Part shown: positions 41,388-51,929 of the stretch, piece after piece
Position numbering within the stretch: position 1 is the stretch's first letter
Layout of the letters: every line of letters starts with the position of its first letter
Assembly (NCBI RefSeq): GCF_015680235.1
Contig: NZ_JADLJL010000009.1
Coordinates: 86,179-150,178 of the forward strand
From: Pseudomonas guariconensis
Lineage (GTDB): Bacteria; Pseudomonadota; Gammaproteobacteria; Pseudomonadales; Pseudomonadaceae
DNA: 64,000 bases
Reading direction: 5' to 3'
Position numbers and translations under genes: made by a program
The notes under the pieces: generated by a model
Told to the model about the DNA's origin: nothing
The model's input: the letters and a program-made list of their open reading frames with translations, nothing else
The model's database searches: none

Positions 41388-42583
41388 GCCGCTACCTCCT
41401 CGGCACGCCGTCCCCCGGTGATGGTCTTGCGCCGGTTCGCCACCAGCTCGGCCGCCTGACGCACCGGGTCATCCTCGGTGTGGACGTAGCGCATGAACAT
41501 CGCCACGGTCTTGTGCGCGGTGAGCGCCATGCCGACCTTGACCGGGATACCGGAGTTGGCAATGTCGGTGGCCGAGCGGTGGCGAATGCCGTGCGTCCCC
41601 ACATGCGTCGCACCCGCCGCCTTGAGGACGCGGCTCCAGCCGTTGTAATACTCGCCCGTGGTCAGGTGCTGCCCTGGATGGCTCGGTGACGGCAGGACGT
41701 GGGGGCAACCTTCCTGCCGAGGTGCCGTCGAGAGCAGCCGGTGGGCTTCCTCGCTCAAGGGCTTGGACATACCGCCGGTCTTGCTGTCAGGCCAGACCAC
41801 CCGCCGGTTCTCCAGATCGACCCAATCCCATTGCAGGCCGACGATTTCGGAGCGGCGGCCGGCGAACTCGAACTGCAAGCGGATCGCCAGGGGAATGACG
41901 TAGTTCTCCAGCCCCTCCGCCTCCAGCTTGTCGAGTTGGCGGAAGATTCGCCCCATATCCTCGTCGCTGATGAGGTGGGTGGCTTTGCCGTTGGGATACA
42001 TCGGGACATGGCGGCATGGGTTCGTGCCGTCGGAACGGTAGCCCCACACTTCGGCCAGGTTGAACATCCGACGCATGACGCCGAACGTGCGGTTGGCGTC
42101 GGCTGGCTTGTGCGCCATCTTCTTCATCATCCCGGCGATGTCCGGGCGCTTCACGTCCCGGACTTTCAGGCGGCCGATCATCGGGATGATGTTGCGGTCG
42201 ATGACGCTCTGGTAGCCTTTCTGTGTGCTGGGTTTGTTGCGCTGTTTGGAGTAGTCCTCCATGAACTTCACGCACAGTTCCTTGACCGTCGGCGCCTTGC
42301 GCGCTTCGGCCTTGTCCGCTGCCGGATCGCCGCCCCGGCGCACCTGGGCCAGCCATTCCTGCGCCAGCGAACGGGCCTGTTCGACGGTCAGTTCGCCGTA
42401 CTGGCCCAGCGCGGGCTTGCGACGCTCGCCGGCGTTCGTCCGGTACTGGAGCATGAACACCTTGCGGCCGGCCGGCGTGATCTTGCACAGGAAGCCGGGA
42501 ACGAGGGTGTCGCGCAGCTCGATGGGCTGCGCCTGGGGTTGTGCCGCATCGACTGCGGACTTGGTGAGTTTGATCTTGGCCAT
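41384..42583 (-). CDS. int: Tyrosine site-specific integrase of the ICE
   Basis: A 399-residue integrase: DUF4102-like arm-binding domain (1-95), core-binding domain (about 100-190) and catalytic domain with Arg in FAGRRSEIVGLQW (near 242), HGIRHRSA (near 330) and nucleophile Tyr in FMRYVHTEDD (near 365). AAGGAG precedes the ATG at 42583; a TTG start 16 codons upstream is not supported. It reads away from the chromosomal junction, as in Tn4371-like ICEs. Confidence 0.95.
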   Translation of the reverse strand: MAKIKLTKSAVDAAQPQAQPIELRDTLVPGFLCKITPAGRKVFMLQYRTNAGERRKPALGQYGELTVEQARSLAQEWLAQVRRGGDPAADKAEARKAPTVKELCVKFMEDYSKQRNKPSTQKGYQSVIDRNIIPMIGRLKVRDVKRPDIAGMMKKMAHKPADANRTFGVMRRMFNLAEVWGYRSDGTNPCRHVPMYPNGKATHLISDEDMGRIFRQLDKLEAEGLENYVIPLAIRLQFEFAGRRSEIVGLQWDWVDLENRRVVWPDSKTGGMSKPLSEEAHRLLSTAPRQEGCPHVLPSPSHPGQHLTTGEYYNGWSRVLKAAGATHVGTHGIRHRSATDIANSGIPVKVGMALTAHKTVAMFMRYVHTEDDPVRQAAELVANRRKTITGGRRAEEVAA

Positions 42584-42660
42584 AGCTGACTCCTTGGAAA
42601 GACCCGTTTCCAAGTGCCTCTTGGGAGCCAAGCGGTCGGAAGCCGGGTCAAGTTTCGGAA

Positions 42661-42744
42661 AGCACCGGCATAGGATGAACTCACGTAAGTTCTTGATAAA
42701 CCTGCCACAACGAGCTGTGGCGTAGTCCAGCGAAGTTCGGTGCT
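42661..42744. other. Nested inverted repeats at the ICE/chromosome junction, candidate att region
   Basis: Between the integrase start and the rpmG terminator lie GAACT/AGTTC (about 42678-42693), GCCACA/TGTGGC (42704-42721) and flanking AGCACCG/CGGTGCT (42661-42667 and 42738-42744). One end of the element must be near here, but without the other end the crossover bases cannot be fixed. Confidence 0.4.
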
Positions 42745-42760
42745 GGAGTCATGCTGAAAT

Positions 42761-42795
42761 AAAAAAACCCGCTTCCTCACGGAAGCGGGTTTTTT
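42761..42795 (-). terminator. Intrinsic terminator of rpmBG
   Basis: CCCGCTTCC and GGAAGCGGG form a 9-bp stem with a 4-base loop, A-run on one side and T-run on the other, so it can work in both directions. It ends the rpmB-rpmG transcript and separates it from the ICE. Confidence 0.93.
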
Positions 42796-42810
42796 CAGGT
42801 CGCCGATCAA

Positions 42811-42966
42811 TTACTTGATCTTGGCTTCCTTGTACACCACGTGCTTGCGGACGACCGGATCGTATTTCTTGATCTCGATCTTGTCCGGAGTGGTGCGCTT
42901 GTTCTTGTCGGTGGTGTAGAAGTGGCCGGTACCGGCACTCGAAACCAGACGGATCAATTCACGCAT
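42811..42966 (-). CDS. rpmG: 50S ribosomal protein L33
   Basis: A 51-residue protein, [20 protein letters not shown] to [10 protein letters not shown], the typical proteobacterial L33. It lacks the Cys pairs of zinc-binding L33 forms. GGGAG lies six bases before the ATG. It follows rpmB after 11 bases, the standard gene pair. It is the first intact chromosomal gene beside the ICE. Confidence 0.97.
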   Translation of the reverse strand: MRELIRLVSSAGTGHFYTTDKNKRTTPDKIEIKKYDPVVRKHVVYKEAKIK

Positions 42967-42977
42967 GATGTTCTCCC

Positions 42978-43214
42978 TTAAACCTTGGCGCCAGCGCGAC
43001 GGATGTCGGCCAGGACGGCATCGATACCGCGCTTGTCGATGATACGCATGCCCTTGGCGGAAACGCGCAGACGCACGAAACGCTTCTCGGATTCAACCCA
43101 GAAACGGTGGTGCTGCAGGTTCGGCAGGAAACGACGACGGGTTTTGTTGTTTGCGTGGGAAATGTTGTTCCCGGTTACCGGACCCTTACCGGTAACTTGA
43201 CAGACTCTCGACAT
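42978..43214 (-). CDS. rpmB: 50S ribosomal protein L28
   Basis: A 78-residue protein, [20 protein letters not shown] to RAGAKV, with the conserved [18 protein letters not shown] block of L28. It is a structural component of the large subunit and first gene of the rpmB-rpmG operon. Confidence 0.98.
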   Translation of the reverse strand: MSRVCQVTGKGPVTGNNISHANNKTRRRFLPNLQHHRFWVESEKRFVRLRVSAKGMRIIDKRGIDAVLADIRRAGAKV

Positions 43215-43579
43215 GCCTCAGCCCTCTAAAACCACATGCCCAACCCGGCATGGGTTGGCCGCTTAATCTCTCAGTCTATGGCGCTAGGCGCCGTGTTTCC
43301 GGGGGTCTTATCGACCGGATCCGCTTGCGCGACAGACCGTGCCCCTAGAAAAGAGCGCTGCTTTATACCAGAAAGACTCGGCCACAACAACAGAAGATAC
43401 ATATCCTGATAGGGCCGAGCGCGCCCGGCCAGCATAGCGACAAGCCCCGCGCGCTGTCGACCGCTCGTCGCCGTGCCAGTGAAAAAGAGGGTGGTCATTT
43501 GACGATGCGCACACTAGGGTAGGACGTTTCCGACTGCATAGATAGACAAATGGGCCATCTGGCCAGCCAAGGAGCCACC
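43215..43579. promoter_or_regulatory. Divergent region between rpmB and the ABC binding-protein gene
   Basis: 365 bases with no gene. The rpmB leader contains CCAACCC/GGGTTGG (43240-43258), a 7-bp hairpin about 25 bases before the rpmB start that might mediate translational control. The rest should hold both promoters. Confidence 0.5.
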
Positions 43580-45169
43580 ATGCGTGCCGCCGCCCTTTCG
43601 TTGTTGTTCACTTCCCTGTTCGCCGTCGGCCTCGCCCAGGCAGCACCGCTTGCCGTCTGTACCGAGGCCAGCCCCGAAGGTTTCGACGTGGTCCAGTACA
43701 ACTCGTTGACCACTACCAATGCCTCGGCGGATGTGCTGATGAACCGCCTGGTGGAGTTCGACGCCAGCCAGGGCAAGGTGGTGCCCAGCCTGGCCGAAAG
43801 CTGGACAGTGTCCGATGACGGCACGGTCTATGACTTCAAGCTACGCAGCGGCGTGAAGTTCCATTCCACGAGCGGGTTCAAGCCCAGCCGCAAGCTAGAT
43901 GCCGACGACGTGCTGTTCAGCTTCCAACGCATGCTCTACCCCGCTCATGCCTGGCACAAGACGGCCCCGGGCGGCTACCCGCATGCCCAGTCGCTGCAGC
44001 TGGGCAACCTGATCAAGCTGATCGAGGCGCCGGAGCCGCACACCGTACGCTTCACCCTGACCCACCCGGACGCCACCTTCCTGGCCACCCTGAGCATGGG
44101 CTTCGCCTCGATCTACTCCGCCGAGTACGCCGACAAGTTGCTCAAGGCCGGCACGCCGGAGAAGCTCAACAGCCAACCAGTGGGCACCGGGCCGTTCGTG
44201 TTCCAGCGTTTCCAGAAGGACGCCGTGGTGCGCTACCGCGCCAACCCCGACTACTTCGCCGGCAAGCCGGCCATCGACCCGCTGATCTACGCCATCACGC
44301 CGGACGCCAACGTGCGCCTGCAGAAGCTCAAGCGTGGCGAATGCCAGGTGGCGCTGTCGCCCAAGCCGCTGGATATCGCCGAAGCCGGCAAGGACGGCAG
44401 CCTCAAGGTGGCCTCGACCCCGGCCTTCATGACTGCCTTCGTCGCCCTCAACAGCCAGCATCCGCCACTCGACAAGCCCGAGGTACGCCAGGCGATCAAC
44501 CTCGCCTTCGACAAGCCCGCCTACCTCAAGGCAGTGTTCGAGGGCACCGCCACTGCGGCCAACGGTCCCTACCCACCCAACACCTGGAGCTACGCCAAGG
44601 ACTTGCCCGGCTACGCCCTCGACCTGAAAAAAGCCAAGGCCCTGCTGGCCAAGGCTGGGTTGGCGGACGGCTTCGCCACGACGATCTGGACCCGCCCTTC
44701 GGGCAGCCTGCTCAACCCAAACCCGAGCCTGGGCGCACAGATGCTCCAGGCAGACCTTGCGAAGATCGGTATCAAGGCCGAGATCCGCGTCATCGAGTGG
44801 GGCGAGCTGATCCGCCGCGCCAAAGCTGGCGAGCATGACCTGCTGTTCATGGGCTGGGCGGGTGACAATGGCGACCCGGACAACTTCCTCAGCCCGCAGT
44901 TTTCCTGCGCGGCGGTGAAGTCGGGAACCAACTTCGCGCGTTTTTGCGACAACCGCCTGGACCAGTTGATCAGCGCCGGACGCACCACCAACGACCAGAG
45001 CGTGCGCAGCCGCCTGTACCAGCAGGCCCAGACGCTGATCCACCAGCAGGCCCTATGGCTGCCGCTGGCCCATCCGACTGCGGCGACCTTGCTGCGCCAG
45101 GGTGTGGAGGGTTATCAAGTGAGCCCGTTCGGACGGCTGGATTTGAGCAAGGTCTCCGTCAATCGCTAA
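43580..45169 (+). CDS. ABC transporter substrate-binding protein, family 5 (DppA/OppA type)
   Basis: A 529-residue periplasmic protein: signal peptide (cleavage after AQA near residue 21) and SBP_bac_5 fold, with the family signature around SLAESWTVSDDGTVYDFKLR and ADDVLFSFQRML. These bind di- or oligopeptides, or sometimes nickel or antimicrobial peptides. AAGGAG precedes the ATG at 43580. No permease or ATPase genes adjoin it, so it must share a transporter encoded elsewhere. Confidence 0.9.
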   Translation: MRAAALSLLFTSLFAVGLAQAAPLAVCTEASPEGFDVVQYNSLTTTNASADVLMNRLVEFDASQGKVVPSLAESWTVSDDGTVYDFKLRSGVKFHSTSGFKPSRKLDADDVLFSFQRMLYPAHAWHKTAPGGYPHAQSLQLGNLIKLIEAPEPHTVRFTLTHPDATFLATLSMGFASIYSAEYADKLLKAGTPEKLNSQPVGTGPFVFQRFQKDAVVRYRANPDYFAGKPAIDPLIYAITPDANVRLQKLKRGECQVALSPKPLDIAEAGKDGSLKVASTPAFMTAFVALNSQHPPLDKPEVRQAINLAFDKPAYLKAVFEGTATAANGPYPPNTWSYAKDLPGYALDLKKAKALLAKAGLADGFATTIWTRPSGSLLNPNPSLGAQMLQADLAKIGIKAEIRVIEWGELIRRAKAGEHDLLFMGWAGDNGDPDNFLSPQFSCAAVKSGTNFARFCDNRLDQLISAGRTTNDQSVRSRLYQQAQTLIHQQALWLPLAHPTAATLLRQGVEGYQVSPFGRLDLSKVSVNR

Positions 45170-45174
45170 AGCCC

Positions 45175-45290
45175 TGTAGGAGCGGCCTTGCGCCGCGAAA
45201 GGACCGCAACGCGCCCCCTGGGCTCTACTGCCCACCACGAGGCAAGGGGCTGCTGCGCAGCCCTTTCGCGGCACAAGGCCGCTCCTACAA
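45175..45290. repeat. Inverted pair of REP-type repeats
   Basis: TGTAGGAGCGGCCTTGCGCC (from 45175) and its inverted counterpart ending GGCCGCTCCTAC (to about 45287) flank a short spacer between convergent genes. Such REP pairs are scattered through P. putida genomes. Confidence 0.75.
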
Positions 45291-45312
45291 GATGGTGAAG
45301 GCCTGGGGATAG

Positions 45313-45993
45313 CTAGGTTACGAGCCACCCCTGCTCCAGCATCGACAGCGGCTCCCCGTCGCCAATGATGATGTGATCCAGCACCTGCACATCGATCAAC
45401 GCCAGCCCCCGCTTCAGCGAAGCCGTCAGGTGCACGTCATCCTGGCTCGGCTCGCTGTTGCCCGAAGGATGGTTGTGGCACAAGATCAACGCCGCCGCAT
45501 TGTGCCGCAATGCGCGGCGCACCACTTCCCGGGGGTAGACGCTCGCCCTGTCGATCGTGCCGCGAAACAGGACCTCGAACGCAATCGGCCTGTGCTTGGT
45601 ATCCAGAAACAGGCAACCGAATACCTCGCTGGCCTCATGGCGCAGCATGGATTTCAGGTAGCGCCGCACAGTCGCCGGACTCTCCAGGGCCGGCTCACGC
45701 TCGATGGACTCATCCAGATAACGCCGGCCAATCTCCAACAAGGCCTGCAATTGCGCGTACCTCACCGGGCCCAGGCCAGGCTCGCCGAGAATGGCCGCTC
45801 GATCAGCCTCCAGAAACGGCCTGAGGCCGCCAAAACGGACCAATAGGCCACGCGCCAGGTCCAATACATTGCGCCCTGCGACCCCGGACCCCAGCAACAC
45901 TGCAAGCAGCTCGGCATCGGATAGCACGGCGGCACCGCGCTGCAACAGTTTCTCCCGCGGCCGTTCGTCCGCCGGCCACTCCCTGATGTTCAT
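45313..45993 (-). CDS. radC: RadC family DNA repair-associated protein (UPF0758), chromosomal
   Basis: A 226-residue protein with the N-terminal helix-hairpin-helix part ([40 protein letters not shown]) and the C-terminal JAB domain with [14 protein letters not shown]. Full length for the family. It is divergent from coaBC. A shorter second copy is on the ICE. Confidence 0.95.
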   Translation of the reverse strand: MNIREWPADERPREKLLQRGAAVLSDAELLAVLLGSGVAGRNVLDLARGLLVRFGGLRPFLEADRAAILGEPGLGPVRYAQLQALLEIGRRYLDESIEREPALESPATVRRYLKSMLRHEASEVFGCLFLDTKHRPIAFEVLFRGTIDRASVYPREVVRRALRHNAAALILCHNHPSGNSEPSQDDVHLTASLKRGLALIDVQVLDHIIIGDGEPLSMLEQGWLVT

Positions 45994-46118
45994 ACCCCTC
46001 CTTGCGTGCTACTGCGGCCCGTTTCGGCCCTGTGTTAATCTATCCCGCTCCGTAGATGCGACGTTCTGCCGCAGGCAGTTGTCGTCGCCGCCCGCTTTCA
46101 CTGGAAAAAGGCAAGCCT

Positions 46119-47330
46119 ATGCAGCGGCTGTATCGCAAGCGCATCGTTCTCGGCGTGGGTGGCGGCATCGCCGCCTACAAGAGCGCCGAGCTGATTCGCC
46201 GACTCCTGGAACACGGCGCGCAGGTGCGCGTCGTCATGACCCGGGGTGGTGCCGAGTTCATCACCCCGCTGACCCTGCAGGCGCTGTCCGGCCACCCGGT
46301 GCACATGGATCTGCTCGACCCTGCGGCCGAAGCGGCCATGGGGCACATCGAACTGGCCAAGTGGGCCGACCTGGTATTGATCGCCCCAGCCACGGCCGAC
46401 CTCATGGCACGCCTGGCCCAAGGCATGGCCGACGACCTGCTGACCACCCTGGTGCTGGCTACCGATGCCACCGTGGCCGTCGCCCCGGCGATGAACCAGG
46501 CCATGTGGCGCGACCCGGCCACCCAGGCCAACCTCGACCTGCTCAAAAGCCGCGGTATCCAGGTGTTCGGCCCCGCCTCCGGCAGCCAGGCCTGCGGCGA
46601 CGTGGGCCTGGGTCGCATGCTCGAGGCCACGGACCTTGCCTGGTGCGCCGCCGAGAGCTTCAAGCGCCAGGCACTGACCGGCAAGCATGTACTGATCACC
46701 GCCGGCCCCACCCAGGAAAACATCGACCCGGTGCGCTACATCACCAATCATAGCTCCGGGAAGATGGGCTTCGCCCTGGCCGAGGCGGCCGCCGAAGCCG
46801 GGGCTCGGGTGACCCTCGTCACCGGCCCTGTACACCTGCCGACCCCCGACCGGGTCAACCGGATCGACGTGGTCAGCGCGCGGGACATGCTCGCGGCGTG
46901 CGAGGCGGCCATGCCGTGCGACCTGTTCATCGCCTCGGCTGCGGTCGCGGACTACCGCCCGGAAGTCGTCGCCCCGCAAAAGCTCAAGAAAGATCCTACG
47001 ACCGGTGACGGCATGCTGCTGCAGATGGTGCGCAATCCGGATATCCTTGCGACTATCGCCGGCCGTACCGACCGCCCGTTCAGCGTCGGCTTCGCCGCCG
47101 AGACCGAACACTTGCTCGATTACGCCACGCGCAAGCTCAAGGACAAGAACCTCGACCTGATCGTCGCCAATGATGTGGCCAACCCCAGCATCGGCTTCAA
47201 CAGCGAGGAAAACGCCCTGACCGTGATCGACCGGCAGCAGCACCAGACCCTCTTCGCGCAGACCAGCAAGGGCAAGATCGCCCGCCAGCTGGTCGCCTTC
47301 ATCGCCGAACGGCTCAACCAGGTTCAATAA
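46119..47330 (+). CDS. coaBC: Bifunctional phosphopantothenoylcysteine decarboxylase/synthetase
   Basis: A 403-residue enzyme of coenzyme A synthesis. The N-terminal flavin decarboxylase (CoaC) begins [20 protein letters not shown] and carries the PAMNQAMW motif. The C-terminal synthetase (CoaB) starts at about 190 with [20 protein letters not shown] and SSGKMG. The ATG at 46119 matches the family N-terminus; the longer frame is not supported. It is 5 bases from dut. Confidence 0.97.
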   Translation: MQRLYRKRIVLGVGGGIAAYKSAELIRRLLEHGAQVRVVMTRGGAEFITPLTLQALSGHPVHMDLLDPAAEAAMGHIELAKWADLVLIAPATADLMARLAQGMADDLLTTLVLATDATVAVAPAMNQAMWRDPATQANLDLLKSRGIQVFGPASGSQACGDVGLGRMLEATDLAWCAAESFKRQALTGKHVLITAGPTQENIDPVRYITNHSSGKMGFALAEAAAEAGARVTLVTGPVHLPTPDRVNRIDVVSARDMLAACEAAMPCDLFIASAAVADYRPEVVAPQKLKKDPTTGDGMLLQMVRNPDILATIAGRTDRPFSVGFAAETEHLLDYATRKLKDKNLDLIVANDVANPSIGFNSEENALTVIDRQQHQTLFAQTSKGKIARQLVAFIAERLNQVQ

Positions 47331-47335
47331 GTTAC

Positions 47336-47791
47336 ATGCACGCTCTTCAAGCCAAGATCCTCGACCCTCGCCTGGGCAACGAATTCCCGCTGCCGCAGTA
47401 CGCCACGCCCGGCTCCGCCGGCCTGGACCTGCGCGCCATGCTCAAGGAAGACACCGTCCTGGAGCCGGGCCAGACCCTGCTGATTCCCACCGGCCTGTCG
47501 GTCTACATCGGCGACCCGGGCCTGGCCGCCCTGATCCTTCCGCGTTCGGGCCTGGGCCACAAGCATGGCATCGTGCTGGGCAACCTGGTCGGCCTGATCG
47601 ACTCGGACTACCAGGGCGAGCTGATGGTCTCCTGCTGGAACCGCGGCCAGACGCCGTTCACCATCGCCATCGGCGAGCGTATCGCCCAGCTGGTGCTGGT
47701 GCCGGTGGTGCAGGCGCATTTCGACATCGTCGAATCGTTCGACGAGAGCCAGCGCGGCGCTGGCGGCTTCGGCCATTCCGGTAGCCACTGA
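47336..47791 (+). CDS. dut: Deoxyuridine 5'-triphosphate nucleotidohydrolase
   Basis: A 151-residue trimeric dUTPase with all five motifs in order: [44 protein letters not shown] and the C-terminal [10 protein letters not shown]. It hydrolyses dUTP to dUMP, keeping uracil out of DNA. It lies directly after coaBC. Confidence 0.98.
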   Translation: MHALQAKILDPRLGNEFPLPQYATPGSAGLDLRAMLKEDTVLEPGQTLLIPTGLSVYIGDPGLAALILPRSGLGHKHGIVLGNLVGLIDSDYQGELMVSCWNRGQTPFTIAIGERIAQLVLVPVVQAHFDIVESFDESQRGAGGFGHSGSH

Positions 47792-47902
47792 GCCGATAGA
47801 CCGACCGTTGGGCCATGGATGGCGAACTCTCTGGCAAATGCACCGTCCAAGCGTTCAGTTTGCGCCTGCCCAGAAGCCTTTGATGATTGGAGCACCCCAG
47901 AG

Positions 47903-49300
47903 ATGAACGACATGGCCCACCTGGTCCCCGCACTGCCCGAGAGCATCTTCCGCGCCTACGACATTCGCGGCGTGGTCGGTAAAACCCTGACGGGCGAGAC
48001 CGCCTACTGGATCGGCCGCGCCATTGGCGCCCAGAGCCTGGCCCAGGGCGAACCCCAGGTTTCGGTTGGCCGCGACGGCCGCCTGTCCGGCCCAATGCTG
48101 GTGGAACAGCTGATCAAAGGCCTGGCCGATGCCGGATGCCAGGTCAGCGACGTCGGCCTGGTGCCGACCCCAGCGCTGTACTACGCCGCCAACGTACTGG
48201 CCGGCAAATCAGGCGTGATGCTCACCGGCAGCCACAACCCGCCTGACTACAACGGGTTCAAGATCGTCATCGCCGGCGACACCTTGGCCAACGAACAGAT
48301 CCAGGCCCTGCTGACTCGCCTCAAGACCAACGACCTCACCCGTGGCGAAGGCCGCGTCGAGAAGGTCGAGATCCTCGAGCGCTACTTCCAGCAGATCACA
48401 AGCGACGTGAAGCTGGCCAAGAAGCTCAAGGTCGTGGTCGATTGCGGCAACGGCGCCGCCGGCGTCATCGCCCCGCAGCTGATCGAAGCCCTGGGTTGCG
48501 ACGTCATCCCGCTGTTCTGCGAGGTCGACGGCAACTTCCCCAACCATCACCCGGACCCAGGCAAGCCCGAGAACCTCGAAGACCTGATCGCCAAGGTCAA
48601 GGAAACCGGTGCCGACATCGGCCTTGCCTTCGACGGTGACGGCGACCGTGTGGGCGTGGTGACCAACACTGGCAGCATCGTCTACCCCGACCGCCTGCTG
48701 ATGCTCTTCGCCCAGGACGTGCTGTCGCGCAACCCCGGCGCCGAGATCATCTTCGACGTCAAGTGCACCCGCCGCCTGACCCCGCTGATCGAACAGCACG
48801 GTGGCCGCGCACTGATGTGGAAGACCGGCCATTCGTTGATCAAGAAGAAGATGAAGCAGACCGGCTCGCTGCTGGCCGGCGAGATGAGCGGGCACATCTT
48901 CATCAAGGAACGCTGGTACGGTTTCGACGACGGCATCTACAGCGCCGCGCGCCTGCTGGAAATCCTCAGCAAGGCCGGCCAGGACGCCGAAAACCTGTTC
49001 GCCGCGTTCCCGAACGATATTTCCACGCCGGAAATCAACATTGATGTGACCGACGAGAGTAAATTCAGCATCATTGATGCACTGCAACGCGACGCTGCCT
49101 GGGGCGATGCCAACCTCACCACCATCGATGGTGTGCGGGTCGACTACGCCCATGGCTGGGGCCTGGTCCGCGCCTCCAACACCACACCGGTGCTGGTGCT
49201 GCGCTTCGAGGCCGACAGCGACGCCGAGCTGCAACGTATCAAGGCTGTATTCCGCGAGCAGTTGCTGCGGGTCGAACCAGGCCTGCAACTGCCGTTCTGA
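47903..49300 (+). CDS. algC: Phosphomannomutase/phosphoglucomutase
   Basis: A 465-residue alpha-D-phosphohexomutase with catalytic Ser110 in TGSHNPPDYNG, the metal loop DGDGDR and the sugar-specificity loop GEMSGH. It supplies mannose-1-P and glucose-1-P for alginate, LPS and rhamnolipid precursors. The start is ATG 47903, or possibly 47912; the frame extension to 47819 overlaps the region after dut. Confidence 0.95.
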   Translation: MNDMAHLVPALPESIFRAYDIRGVVGKTLTGETAYWIGRAIGAQSLAQGEPQVSVGRDGRLSGPMLVEQLIKGLADAGCQVSDVGLVPTPALYYAANVLAGKSGVMLTGSHNPPDYNGFKIVIAGDTLANEQIQALLTRLKTNDLTRGEGRVEKVEILERYFQQITSDVKLAKKLKVVVDCGNGAAGVIAPQLIEALGCDVIPLFCEVDGNFPNHHPDPGKPENLEDLIAKVKETGADIGLAFDGDGDRVGVVTNTGSIVYPDRLLMLFAQDVLSRNPGAEIIFDVKCTRRLTPLIEQHGGRALMWKTGHSLIKKKMKQTGSLLAGEMSGHIFIKERWYGFDDGIYSAARLLEILSKAGQDAENLFAAFPNDISTPEINIDVTDESKFSIIDALQRDAAWGDANLTTIDGVRVDYAHGWGLVRASNTTPVLVLRFEADSDAELQRIKAVFREQLLRVEPGLQLPF

Positions 49301-50236
<936 letters not shown>

Positions 50237-50279
50237 GTCGTCTTGCCGGCGATGGAGTCAGTGAGCACAACACGGCTGC

Positions 50280-50310
50280 AAAAAAGGCGACCTCGATGGT
50301 CGCCTTTTTT
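50280..50310. terminator. Bidirectional terminator between argB and pyrE
   Basis: GGCGACC/GGTCGCC stem with five-base loop, flanked by six A and six T residues. It serves both convergent genes. Confidence 0.95.
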
Positions 50311-50324
50311 GTGCAGCGCGGGAA

Positions 50325-50966
50325 TCAGATCCCGTACTGCGCCCGGTAGGCCTCGACAGCCGGCAGGTGCTGCTTGAGCTGCGGGTCGTCGGCCAGGAAC
50401 TCCAGCACCTGGGTCAGCGACACGATGCTGACCACCGGGATGCCGAAGTCGCGCTCGACTTCCTGGATCGCCGACAGCTCGCCATTGCCGCGCTCTTCGC
50501 GGTTCAGCGCGATCAGCACGCCTGCGGCCTTGGCCTGCTGGGCATTGATGATCTGCATGACTTCGCGAATGGCGGTACCGGCAGTGATCACGTCGTCGAT
50601 GATCAGCACGTCACCAGCCAGCGGGGCGCCGACCAGGCTGCCGCCTTCGCCGTGATCCTTGGCTTCCTTGCGGTTGAAGCACCAAGGCACGTCGAGCTGG
50701 TGTTGCTCAGCCAAGGCCACGGCAGTGGCCGCCGCCAGGGGAATACCCTTGTAGGCCGGGCCGAACAACACGTCGAACGGGATCTTGCTGTCGACGATGG
50801 CCGCGGCGTAGCAACGCCCCAGCTGGGCCAGTGCGGAACCTGTGTTGAACAGGCCGGCATTGAAGAAGTACGGGCTGGTACGCCCCGATTTCAGGGTGAA
50901 CTCACCGAAGCGCAGAACCCCGCGATCGATGGCAAAACGAATGAAGTCGCGCTGATACGGCTGCAT
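50325..50966 (-). CDS. pyrE: Orotate phosphoribosyltransferase
   Basis: A 213-residue PRTase with the PRPP loop [16 protein letters not shown] and [13 protein letters not shown]; it converts orotate and PRPP to OMP in pyrimidine synthesis. It is divergent from crc, as in other pseudomonads. Confidence 0.98.
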
Positions 50967-51046
50967 GAAGAGTCCCGAATACCACGGATTTAGCTAAATG
51001 AGTTGAGCTCGGGTATCATACACGCACGAGATTTTTGGGGCCATTT

Positions 51047-51826
51047 ATGCGGATCATCAGTGTGAACGTAAATGGCATTCAGGCTGCGGCCGAGCGTGGA
51101 CTGCTCAGCTGGCTGCAAGCCCAGAATGCCGACGTCATCTGCCTTCAGGACACCCGCGCCTCGGCCTTTGAACTCGACGACCCAGCTTTCCAGCTCGATG
51201 GCTATTTCCTTTACGCCTGCGACGCGGAGGTGCCAGCCCAAGGTGGCGTGGCACTGTACTCGCGGATGCAGCCCAAGGCAGTCATCACCGGCCTGGGCTT
51301 CGAGACAGCCGACCGCTACGGGCGTTACCTGCAAGCAGATTTCGACAAAGTCAGTATTGCCAGCCTGCTGCTGCCTTCGGGCATGAACGGCGACGAAGAC
51401 TTGAACCAGAAATTCAAGTTGATGGACGATTTTGCCAAGTACCTGGACAAGCAGCGCCGCAAGCGTCGCGAGTACATCTATTGCGGCTCGTTGTACGTGG
51501 CGCAGCAGAAGTTGGACATCAAGAACTGGCGCGACAGCCAGCAATCGCCGGGCTTCCTGGCGCCGGAGCGTGCCTGGATGGATGCGATCGTCGGCGACAT
51601 GGGTTACGTCGATGCCCTGCGCGAGGTCAGCCGTGAAGGCGACCAGTACAGCTGGTGGCCGGACAACGAGCAGGCCGAGATGCTCAACCTGGGCTACCGG
51701 TTCGACTATCAGATCCTCACCCCGGGCCTGCGCCGCTTCGTGCGCAATGCACGCCTGCCGCGCCAGCCGCGCTTCTCCCAGCATGCGCCGCTGATCGTGG
51801 ACTACGACTGGACGTTGACCATCTGA
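51047..51826 (+). CDS. crc: Catabolite repression control protein Crc
   Basis: A 259-residue protein of the endonuclease/exonuclease/phosphatase fold, MRIISVNVNGIQAAAERGLL to DYDWTLTI, essentially the pseudomonad Crc. Crc works with Hfq to block translation of catabolic mRNAs when preferred carbon is present. This makes it a likely, untested influence on the ICE aromatic genes. The ATG at 51047 is the family start. Confidence 0.97.
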   Translation: MRIISVNVNGIQAAAERGLLSWLQAQNADVICLQDTRASAFELDDPAFQLDGYFLYACDAEVPAQGGVALYSRMQPKAVITGLGFETADRYGRYLQADFDKVSIASLLLPSGMNGDEDLNQKFKLMDDFAKYLDKQRRKRREYIYCGSLYVAQQKLDIKNWRDSQQSPGFLAPERAWMDAIVGDMGYVDALREVSREGDQYSWWPDNEQAEMLNLGYRFDYQILTPGLRRFVRNARLPRQPRFSQHAPLIVDYDWTLTI

Positions 51827-51849
51827 CCTTTGGGGCTGCTTTGCAGCCC

Positions 51850-51920
51850 ATCGCGTGACAAGCCCGCTCCTACAGGTATCGTGCAAGACCCTGTGGGGGC
51901 CGGCTTGCCGGCGATTGGGG
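51850..51920. repeat. REP-type repeat pair after crc
   Basis: ATCGCGTGACAAGCCCGCTC and CTGTGGGGGCCGGCTTGCCG are inverted, diverged REP halves in the gap between convergent crc and the DUF4870 gene. Confidence 0.65.
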
Positions 51921-51929
51921 CAATTAGTC

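Noticed and set aside
42584..42760. tRNA gene as ICE attachment site
   Set aside because: No cloverleaf or CCA-end pattern is visible near the junction; the neighbour is rpmG.
46056..46118. Upstream start for coaBC
   Set aside because: Extra residues are Arg-rich and unlike the family, which begins close to RIVLGVGGG.
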